NCBI RefSeq assembly: GCF_000499385.1
Contig: NW_013652627.1
Span: forward strand, 124,001-188,000
From: Eimeria necatrix
Taxonomy: Eukaryota > Apicomplexa > Conoidasida > Eucoccidiorida > Eimeriidae
Length of the DNA stretch: 64,000 nt
Direction of reading: 5' to 3'
Part shown: positions 25,903 to 35,931 of the stretch, piece after piece
How the letters are laid out: every line of letters begins with the position of its first letter
How positions within the stretch are numbered: position 1 is the first letter of the stretch
The notes under the pieces: generated by a model
The model's input: only the letters and a program-made list of their open reading frames with translations
The model's database searches: none
What the model was told of the DNA's origin: nothing
Position numbers and translations under genes: made by a program

Positions 25903-27970
25903 GCAATGTTGACAGGCCAGAAAGATGTCACAGCCAAGAGGAGAATATGCCTAGAGCGACCAAAGATACCTAAATTCCTTTGGCTTTGTTGCCGTTTTCA
26001 CCTGTCAACTTTTACCATGCCTAACCTGACAAAAAGACCAGCACTTGTTGCATTTGGGCAGCGCCACGCATATTTATGCGCATATCTGGGCGCTAACTTT
26101 TCCATACAGGACTAATGCTGAGTAGGCCGAATGAGGATGAGCGCAGTACTCAAAACTGCTGTGCAATATTTGCGAGCACGGCTTGGGCAAGAGCACGACC
26201 ATGCTCACAATGCTATGTCATGCGGCTGTATCTCAAAGTACGTGTCGACAAGTATCCTCCTGTTTCACCTGTGAAACTGCAGTTCGGGGGGTAGCACAAG
26301 CAGCTAGCTGCGTGGTGGTGTTACACATGGGGACATACTCGGAAGCTTCAGGCCTCCCTCACACTTCTCTCATCCTCGAGCGTAGGTGTAGCCTGACCTC
26401 ACTCCGTACACACTGTGAATAAACAACGTTACCCACTCACTCTAACCAACTGACAACGCGTGTGTACTGCTCCCTTGGTTTTAGTGCGCAAGCTAGCTCG
26501 CTAGACAGTACTCAACATTATCCGTGTCGTGTCTTCGCCGTACATGCTTCGGCTATGATTTTCCATCTAAAGCTGCCCTGTCAGCATATTTCATTTGGAA
26601 ATTTACCTGGCGTGAGGGTGCCTGCATATAGAGTGCTGTCGAGCGGCCAATCACAGCAAGGAACCGAGGTAGTTCTTTCAACTTCAGAGCAGCTTGACCT
26701 TAAGGCCGCCACGAAACGATCAGTAGCGTAGAACAATATGACACACACACTCATGCTAAAGTTCGACGTATCCAGCCCGTACTGCTTACCAGCTTCCACT
26801 GGCGCAGCCCCAGGGCCCCAGCGTCTGCTCAGGGGGTCGGGCGCCGGGGTTTTGGTTGGGTGTTGTACAAACTAAGCTTCCCTCGGGTATTGCCTTCCAC
26901 TTAAATTAGCTGTTTTTTGCCATTGTTTTCGCACTTGTTTTGTATGGCCTTTTTATAGGGGGAAGATCTGTCGCCGGCGTCGGCTTCACTTTGGCGACCG
27001 GTCCAGGCACAGACGCACCCGACAGGGAGCACGTTTCCATAAGCATCAGCGCTGCATCGTTGGCTGCTGTTCCTTTTGTTTTTGACACCTTTATCTATTC
27101 GCGTGGCTTGTAGTGTAAGAGAAATAGCCCCTTCAGGATACCAGCTGCGGCAGAAGCAGGTGGGAGCAGCGGCTACGGCGGTAGCAACAACAGCAACAGT
27201 AGACCCTGCCACTACTGATTGACAGCCCAGGGTAAAGAAGGGTACCGCGTCATCTTGGCCACATTGGCAGGTGTCCCTGTATGCCTCCTGGCATCGTATT
27301 TATTCGCAGCAAGCGGCAGCTGGAACTGCGGCTTCAGGAGCCGCTGCCGGCGCAACTAGAACAAGCGAGCAAGATGTCTCAGACAGCATCTTGAGTGCCT
27401 CCTATACTTATGCCCAACTCAACTGGGAGAGACCCCGACTCTCCTAGACTCCGTCTCCTTGCGCTCTAGCGCAGTAGCCTTGTTGGTACACACGGCGACC
27501 GCTATCAACTTGCCGGAGGGGGGGGGGGGCTAGCCACGGATGTAAGAACTGCTGAGCCCTCAGCTCTGGCCGAGACCGGGCCTCGCTGTCTTTTTTGGGG
27601 GCGCCCGCATCTGCATCTACCCTACACATTCCGGCTTTTGGTGGCATTGACGGGATTAGAGGGCTTGGTCTTACTGGCGCTTTTCAAGTGCATCCCCTCT
27701 ATCGTCAACATCTGCCGCCAGCACGACTCTGTGCTTCCTTCACACGTAACGAGAGCCTTCCACATATCCCAGATGCATCCACCCCACTGCAGTGACAGCA
27801 GTAGGACCAGCGAGTGGAGAAGGGGCAACAGCGACAAAGCAGCAGAGCCATTCCCAACAGCAACAGCAACTGCAACGGCAGCAGCAAATAGAGCAGGTGC
27901 AAGGGGATCGAACACAACAGCCGAAGCGTAGCACGAGGCTGCAGACACGATTGCTTCAGCCGTGCAGAAC

Positions 27971-30900
27971 ATGGCAATGAAAGCCGTAACGCTGTCCCGT
28001 AGGACAAGGCCCCCCAAGCCCTCTGTTTCTGGGGTTGACATCCAGACCAAAGCTAGCGAAGTGGTCTCTTGCGCTGAGAATGGAGAACCCGAAGCTTCAG
28101 GGGCTGGCAACGACAGCCTCAATGGCAACGACAGCCTCAATGGCAACGACAGCAGCAGTGGCAATGGCAGAATTAGTAGATGCAGCAGTGGCGCCCACAG
28201 CAAGAGGACGGCGGACTTCCCGCAGCCTGTGCGAGCGACAACAGCGGCAGCGACAGTGGCGAAAGCAACAGAGCCCGAAGCAGAAGCAGCTTCGGACACA
28301 CCAGCTGTGGCGGAAGCAGCAGCATCTGCATCATCCGTGACACCAAAAGCGGCGCAGTTGGAAGCGGCAGGTTCTGGACCAGCAACTTTAATGGCAGCAG
28401 CAACAGCATTTCAGGCACCAGACTGGTCTAGAACACCTGGTCACGTTGGGAAAGCAGCAAATATACCGGTGGAGGAACTACAGCGTTTGTACGGAGCAGA
28501 TGACAGGGACGATGCCAAAGACTACACATACCCGCTTAGGGTTATTCTGAACTGCAAAGGGCTTCACTCGGAGTTTCACCCGGAGAGCGGGGTGAATTAC
28601 TGGAACTGCCTGTTAATTCTCATTTTGCTATCATTGCTGATGTAGTTGTCTCCGCAGACTTACCCTCAGAGGCACACTGCTGCTGCTGTTGCTGCCGCTG
28701 TTGTTTTCTCTGCAGCTTGCAACTGGGCTGACCAGCAAGATCTTCCAGCACTACGTGCTCAAGCAGCGGATCGGCGCGGGTTCTTGGGGCGAAGTGTTCG
28801 TGGCCATTGAGAGACTATCGGGAATACAGCGGGCCGTCAAACGCATACCCAAGAGGCACGCCGCTTTTGCTGCTTCTGCTGTTGCTGCTATTTCTGTTGT
28901 TGCAACGCGCTGTTATGTCCAAATCTCGTGAAAGCAGAGAGACGGGAAAAACCAGAGGGAGAAAATCTAAATTTGATACTACGTACTGCATGCGTTCGGT
29001 TTTCTTTGCTGCAACCAGGGGTGCTGGTGTTGCTGCTGCCGAAGGTTGAGCCGCCGTACTATGTGCTGCCATTGGTTCTGCTGCCGCTGCTGTTGTGCAG
29101 CACGCCACATGCCGTGGCAATGGCTCGCGAGGAGGTAGCACTAATGCGCGAAATAGATCACCCAAACATCGTGAAGGTCTTCGAATGCTTTGACGACACA
29201 GCTTACTTCTTTGTGGTGAGTGTCTGCCCAGTTTTTTCAATCCTTTCGATTTGCATCCTCTAGCTTTCCCTCTCGTTCTGTCCCCTCTCATCTTCGCCGC
29301 CTCAGTCTACTTGTTTCTTCTGTGTGACTGTGTTCGTCCTTGAGCGTCCTTGTCTCCCTCGCGTCAGTTTCCTTGCGTGCGCCTTTGTCTCACTCTCGGT
29401 CTGAGCTGGTTATTAGTCCGTAAACTTGCATCACCTACTATTGCTTTCGCTACTTCTCCAGTCCTGTCATTCCTGTCTTCTTTGTTGGCCTGTCTTCAGC
29501 ATCTCTAAATCATTTTGTCTCCTAATACGCTCTGCTTGTCTTTTTTTCGATCTATTCCCTCACTTTGTGTCTCGCGTAATTAACGTTTCACCGCACTCTC
29601 TATGCACCTACTTCCCCGCGACTGCTGGAGGCGGTGCTTAAATTTATAGTACTTGAACAGTAGCAACTGCTGCTGCTGCACCAGTTGTGTGCATTTTCTG
29701 GGATGGTTGCTCCTCCAATCCTCATGTTGGCCTCTGAGCAGCCCGTGGTCACTGTAGCAGCTCTAGATAAACGGCATTTTGCTACGTACAATAGTTACTT
29801 TCCGCAGCGACCGCTGCCTCGTTGCCCATTGTTTCAGGTGATGGAGCTATGCCGCGGGGGGGAGCTGTTCGACGAGCTGGCTAAGAGCGCACCGTGTTCG
29901 GGCCGCTGTTGCCTTTCGGGTTCCTGTGTGCATCCGCGCTTTTCTAGGCAAGAAGCAGCCCTGATCATGTACCAGGTGCTTGCCGCTGCACACTGCTGTC
30001 ATCAACATGGAATCTGCCACAGGTGTGTCCCCTGCAGCGCCAGGTTTGATCTTTCTGCTCTGCTACGCTGTTGCTGCTGTAGTTGATGGATGTTATAAAG
30101 GCAGCAGCTGCACCCAAGCTGATGCCTGCTTCGCATAGGGATTGCTCGTTGGTCTAACATTGGTTGGTTGAGCAGTGCATTTTTTTGGTGTGTTTGCGTT
30201 GGTTGCCACTGCTTCTGCCTATAGTGAAAATGTAGTCAACCTTTTTGAGTTCACATTACATTCCCGCTGCAGCCGCTGCTCCTGCTGCTGCTGTTGCTGC
30301 AGAGACATAAAGCCAGAAAACTTCTTGCTAGCTGAGCCGGGTAGTTTGACGCTTAAGTTGACGGATTTTGGTTTGGCGAGGCGATTTTGTCGCCGCCCAA
30401 GTGCCCCCCGAAGGGAGTCTCTTATGGATCTCGTCGAGGCAGCAGTGGCTGCAGGCGTTGCTGCTTCCTCTCCTGCTGCACCCCTTGCTTCACCGTGCTG
30501 TCCGCGTGATTCTGTGTCCGCGCCTAGCAGTGCTTTAAACGAATTACATCGCCAAAGTGAAAAGCTCACGGGCTTGGATGAGAATTGCCAGCAGCAGCAG
30601 CAGCAGCAGCGTCAGCAGGAACAGCAGCAGCGAGAACAGCAACAGCAGGAACAGGAGGACGGGAAGAGGTTGCTGCACTCCATCGCTGGGACTGTTTGTT
30701 TTGCAGCTCCTGAGGTTCTGCGGCTGTCAGCAGACTTAGTAGAGAAGACTAATGCTATAAAGTTGCAGCAGCAGAAGCAGCGACAGCATGAAGAAGAGGA
30801 TGGGTCTTTCCAGCAGGAGTCCCAGGAGCAGCAGCAGCGACAGGGTTCGCAGAAACAGCAGGAGCAGCAGGATCGCCTGCAACCTCTGGGATATGATGGA

Positions 30901-33900
30901 GAGCGGGCGGACGCTTGGAGTTGTGGCGTCATGCTCTATCTTCTTCTGTGTGGGGAGCTGCCCTTTGACGGCCCAGACGATGCAACTGTTGCCTACAATG
31001 TCAGTGCTGCATCGGGTTCGCTGCTGCTGCCGTTGCTCCTTCTGCTGTTGTGACTGCTGGCATCTTCTGTGAGTGCTTGAAGTATGCTGAAGCCTTTGAG
31101 CCCCTTTGTGCCAGGGTATCATTTAGGGCAGGCTGTGCAGTTGCTTTTCGTATGGCTGCTGTTGTTGCTGCAGGTACTGCACGGGGAGCTGAAGTTCACG
31201 CATCCTGTGTGGAAAGAGGTTTCTGCAGAAACGCTGGAGCTTGTTGTTGCGCTCTTGGAGCCTGACCCTGCCTGGAGATTACTTGTGGGCGAAGCCCTTG
31301 GCAGCAGTTTCTTCAGCAGCTTATTGCCGCTCCACCTGCCGATCCCAGCAGCGGCAGCAGCCAATGCATTAGTCCCCACGTCGATTTCGGGCACTTGGAG
31401 CAGCAGAAGGTTGTCACCACTTCGCTGCGTCTCCTCTCTCGCTGCCTGCAATGCCGCCGACACGCGCCGCTGCCGCTGCATTTCAATGCCGCATCTGTCG
31501 CCGCTCACTTGTTCTGCGGCTGGACCAGCAGCTTCTTCATCAGCAGCGGCTGCAGCAGCTGCTGCTGCAATCGCTGCGGGATTGGCGGTGTCGCCTGCTG
31601 CTGCTTCTTCGTGCTGCAGCGGCTCTAAGCCGATTGCGGGAGGTCAAACATCCCCTAGCGGGCGCGGAAGTGTCTCTTGCCAGGGCACTGCAGCTCCGGC
31701 TTCTCCAGACTCCTTTTTAACAGCAACAGTCGCAGACGGAACGCCAAAAGAAGCAGAAATCGCCGCGGCAACAGAAGATGAGAAGTGCCAGGAAGAATGC
31801 TCAGGGAGTCGTTCTTTGGCAGCCTCTGCAACGGCACGGCTGCTAGGGCAGCGCATTGCCGGTCTCTGCCGACTCATCGAGACTTGCGCTGCTGTTGCTG
31901 CAGCCTCGACAGCAGAAGAGGTCACTAAATGTATTTCTTCTCTCCCCTTTGGTCGCGGCTTGTCAGGCGTCCCTAAGTGGCCTTGGGAAGGTACAGATGC
32001 TTTGCCAGATATGGCCGCTGTTGAGAAAAGGACGGATGAGGAAGTCCACAAGCGAGAAGAAGGGGAGTCAGAGCAGCAGCAGCAACCGGCAACTGTCGGA
32101 TCCCGCCCACGTTTGAAATTTCTGGAAGACAGCAGCTGCTTCTTGTGTTGGTGTTCCAATACGACAGCGAGAAACTATGGCAGTATCAGCAATAGCAGTA
32201 GCTGCAGCGGTGACAGCAGCAGCAATTCCAACTGCAATGACTACGCTGGAGGAGCTCTGTCTTGTTCAAGAGACAGGCTTAGTACACATAGTTGGTCATG
32301 TGCTACTGGATGTCTCTCACACCCCGGAGGAAACTGCTGCATATCGAAAGGCAGCTGCGGCTGCAGCCGAAGGAGACTTGGAAGCAGTAGTACCAACAGT
32401 AGCAGCTACCGCAACTGGGACTCCTGCAGCAGCAACCCTTGTGAAGCGAGCAGCCCGCCGCTATCGCTGCGCCGGAAGCGATATAAGGCCAAAACTCGGA
32501 GTCTTCTACAGTCTCTAGGCGTGCCTACTGGCATGCTGCAGCGAAGGGACAGCAGCAGCAGCTGTTGCAGCCGGTTCAGCAGCAGGAGAGGCAGCAGCAT
32601 GCCCATAGAGATGGCCCCCCTTGGCACGGTTGGCGATATTTGGGTTCATCAGGGTCCCCAGATACCGTCTCCGCACCCTGTAGTGTGTTCCCCCTTCGAT
32701 GCCATTGGCTCAACGACCGCCACTGCAGCTGTTGGAGTAGCTCCAACCACGCCAGCGGCCTTGGCGGGCGCGACGGCTGCTGCAGCTACGTTGGCTATGC
32801 AGGAGGCCGCAGCAGCTGGCAGGGGAACCACCGTGCTGCGCGAAGAAGGATCAACGCTGCCGCCACTCCAGCAAGTGCCACCGCAGCGGCCGGTGCAGCC
32901 ACTACAGCAGCAACTGCAGCAGCAGCTGCAGCAGGACGTGCAAGCGTCACTGGGGGACTTATGTAATGCGGAAGCTCCTAGAGAACGCGAGCCGCACCTG
33001 CACATCCCGCGCCGTGTGGCTTTTGCCCTGCAGTGGCTGCAGACTTTAACAGCGGCGAGCGTCCCAAACAACAATAACAGCAGCGACAATTTTGCAGCCC
33101 TTGCTGGCGTGGGCTGCTTAGCTTCAATATGGGCTGGAAGCCAGCAAATAGAGCAACAGCAGGAGCCCCTGAGTTACGTCTGTACCCTCGGACAGCAGGA
33201 GCTTCATTTACTGCACTACACAGCGGCAGCAGAAGAGTTGCTGCGGCGGCTGCGAGCGGCTACCCAGGGTCCGTTGCTGCGGCGGCAGGCATTGCTGGCT
33301 TTGGCCGTTGCTGTCAGGGGTAGCGCCCCGCCGTCTCCAAGCCCCAGTGTCGGGCAGCAGCTACTCCACCTTCCGCATACATGTGGAGATCCTTCTTACA
33401 ATCGATATAACAATAGCAGCACTCCCAGCTGCAGCAGTAGTAGAGCAGACTTTGCTGCCGCTACAGCAGGCGTAGACTGGGTTTGCTGCTCATGCAAAGG
33501 AGCAAGGCCGCTTCCGTCGTGCTGCTGCATCTGCCACTCCGCATCAAACCCAAGACATATTCCGGGGTGCAACAGCCAGCAGGCGCTCTTGGTGTTGCAG
33601 ACGGCAAGCACTAGCAGTACTGGAACCAGCAGCAACCACGCTGCTGGGAGCGGCCAGACCCATTCTTCCAGTGTTAGTGACATCCGCAGCCAGCAGCAGC
33701 AGCATGGGGGGGACAGCTACACCTGCCCTGTTCGCTGCTTGAAGTCGAGCCCATGCATATCCGAGCTACACAGCAACAGCAGCAGCAGCGGGAGGTTGCG
33801 CGGTTCCCGTAACGAAGCTGGCGAGGAGCTGCTGCGGGAGCGACGCCTGCTGCAACTGCTATTTCTGTCATTTGATCAAGACGGAGATGGTCTGTTGTCT

Positions 33901-35423
33901 TATCGCGATTTTGCAGATGGCATGTTATCACTTCTGCTGCTCGCAGCAATTCTGGGGCAACTGAGTCTCCAAGCTGAGGAAGACACAGCCCAGGACAAGG
34001 CTGCAGCTGCGCTTGGCGTGGGAGCCCCTCCACAGCAACAGGGTCAGCAAGAGAGGCAGCAGCAGCATTCACAGCGGCAAGATACACAGCAGCAAGGAGA
34101 GGAGCAGCAGCAGACAGTAGAGGCAGTGCAACAACAGCAGCAAGAGTTGCAGCTGCAGGATGAAGATGCATGGGTGTCCTGGGTGTCACGCTGGCTGCTT
34201 CTTCACTTCGAGCTGCTTTTGCTTGGAGCCGAGATCGACGGAGATGGCAGCGGGGCGATCGAACTCTCAGAGTTTCTCGCCGCAACTTTAGATTCATCTC
34301 TTTTGGCTTCCCAGCCTTCTCTCCGCAAGTGGGCAAGAGGACTTTGGTGCTGTTGCTCTCGCTGCTTGGTTGCCGCTGTTGCAAGAGCTGTGGCGGCCCG
34401 AATCTGTTTCCCTTGCATTGGCATGCTGCCTTTGAAGACTTTGCCCTGGTTTTTCCTACGTTTTGCGCCGTTTAGTGTAATAGTGTTTGTATGGTGTTAC
34501 CCGCCGTAAGATGCCGCAGCGGCTGCAGCAGATGCTGGTGGTGGTGTCTGGATTGCTTTTTGAATCCCAAATTTGTGCGGGGAGCGCATGCGTTTTTTCT
34601 CGTACCTGCAGGGCAGCGTTCCGAATGTTGGACCGCTCAGGGGATGGGGTTTTGGGGCTTAGTGACCTGAAAGCTTGCATCAAGGAAACAAGCCTCAGCC
34701 ACGAGGACCCTGAGGCGTTAGGTAGGCACCAGCATTTGCTCTTGTTCTTCCGCTGTCAGCGCTTCTGCTGCTACTGCTGCTTTTGGGATAGCCGTACATG
34801 CAGGTCGCTGCTTTGTCGCCGCTGTCTTTGGATGCATGCAGATGTGCAGCTACGCGCGATTCTCCGCGCTGGAGATATTGACGGAGACGGGCGTGTGACT
34901 CTTCAAGTGAGCGCCGGAGATGAGGCTGGGTTTGCTTGAGATGAGTAATGTATTTGGCGATTATGCATATGATCTCGTACACACGTATGTATATATATAT
35001 GTACAGATATGTCTAGTCCCCTTTCCATATGTGTGTACGTCCGTCTTTTATCCACCACATGGGTGCTTGCTCATTTGTTGTGTGTCAATTTGCTTGCGTG
35101 CATACCTATATGAACAATTGAACAATGCATCAAACACACGCTTGGTATTCTCTTGGCTTCTTTTATCCATGAAATACCCGCGGCTTGCCAGCGTCCGCTC
35201 CTCACTACTCTTTCAGTGCATTTACGTAGAAGCTGCACGCACGTAGGTATCGACTGTTTGCTGTGGCTCTCAGGATTTTGAGCAATTCATACAAATGCCA
35301 TAGGAATTTCACTTCTTGTTCTGCCGCATTCAAGGGAAGTACTTGCAGCAGCAAAAGCAACACCAGCAGCATCTGCTGCTGGACAGCAGCCAAAGCAGTA
35401 TCAAGACTAGCGCAGCTCATTAG
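27971..35423 (+). CDS. Giant calcium-dependent protein kinase (CDPK-type)
   Basis: Nine exons join in phase to 1,735 residues: 27971-28591, 28716-28855, 29101-29215, 29838-30022, 30303-30999, 31174-34328, 34612-34721, 34842-34906 and 35304-35423. An in-frame TAG at 27929 supports ATG 27971. The kinase domain (residues ~215-630) has every key element: IGAGSWGEVF, AVKRIPK, the alpha-C Glu (MAREEVALMREID), CHRDIKPEN, DFGLARRF, FAAPEVL and DAWSCGV. The gatekeeper position is Met (VVMELCRGG). About 110 residues, including poly-Gln, are inserted between DFG and APE, and another Gln-rich block follows APE. A ~850-residue low-complexity linker leads to four EF-hands: DQDGDGLLSYRDF (~1485), EIDGDGSGAIELSEF (~1604), LDRSGDGVLGLSDL (~1645) and DIDGDGRVTLQEF (~1686, split by the last intron). 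CDPKs transduce calcium signals in motility, invasion and egress. There is no N-terminal Gly for myristoylation. Normal CDPKs are 500-700 residues with a ~30-residue junction. Confidence 0.87.
28856..29100 (+). other. Probable GC-AG intron in the CDPK gene
   Basis: The only phase-correct join between the VAVK exon and the alpha-C exon uses donor AAGAG|GCACGC and acceptor ttgtgcag. Read-through of the donor exon gives poly-Ala-like junk instead of kinase sequence. The GC may be a genuine minor-class donor or a GT changed by a sequencing error. Confidence 0.5.
30588..30660 (+). repeat. CAG-rich run encoding poly-Gln in the kinase activation segment
   Basis: A run of CAG codons with CGT, GAA and CGA interruptions, inside the insert between the DFG and APE motifs of the CDPK gene. 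Confidence 0.85.
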
Positions 35424-35931
35424 TTGCTGGGACTTCCTAGCGTTCACTGACTCTGATGTTGTTCTATCAAAAGTTGCTGTCGATGGAACTTCACTGCTGC
35501 TATTGCATTGCAGTACTGCCGTTGCGTATTTTCGACTTCCTGACAATTTCACCCCGTCTGCCTAGCTTGTTTAACGTTTTCCTTAACAAACAATGACCCA
35601 CTAAACTGCTGCTGCAGCATGAGCAAAGACTGCAGCAGCAGGTGTCGGAAGCGCAGCACCTGCGAGCTGCTGTGCGCCGTGAGCGGCAGCGGCAGCAATA
35701 GGCCTCTAGTAGCGGCACCAGTGTCTGCTTGTAACAGAGCAGCATGGTGAAGTATTGCTTGGGCAGAATCGTTTAAGTGACATTTTCAGTGGCTTCACAG
35801 CGACTTCGGCACTGCAGCATTGCATGTTAGCAGGTATTTACTGCCACTATGCGCGTAGCTTGAACTGCATCAGCAGAAGCCATTGTTGGTGCTGCTACCT
35901 ACGTCGCAAGGCCCGATGTGGCTGGGAAGGA
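35424..35931. other. Convergent intergenic region between the CDPK and KMT2-like genes
   Basis: About 500 bases separate the two stop codons, so the 3' untranslated regions must be short or overlap. A plus-strand segment at 35617-35699, after an acceptor-like gctgctgcag, reads as a charged helix (HEQRLQQQVSEAQHLRAAVR) ending in TAG. No partner exon was found for it. Confidence 0.5.

Larger units (their letters stand above)
21051..27970. other. Gene-poor stretch with one candidate small gene
   Basis: Nearly 7 kb in which I find no recognisable family. Open frames are short and scattered over six frames. The exceptions worth noting are the candidate small gene at 22638-23081 and the tandem duplication at 25754-25902. 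No reverse transcriptase, integrase, transposase or terminal repeats were seen. CAG/CTG density starts to rise at about 27.1 kb, upstream of the kinase gene. Confidence 0.4.

Noticed and set aside
21100..27600. Retrotransposon remnant in the gene desert
   Set aside because: No reverse transcriptase, integrase or protease motif, and no long terminal repeats were found in any frame.
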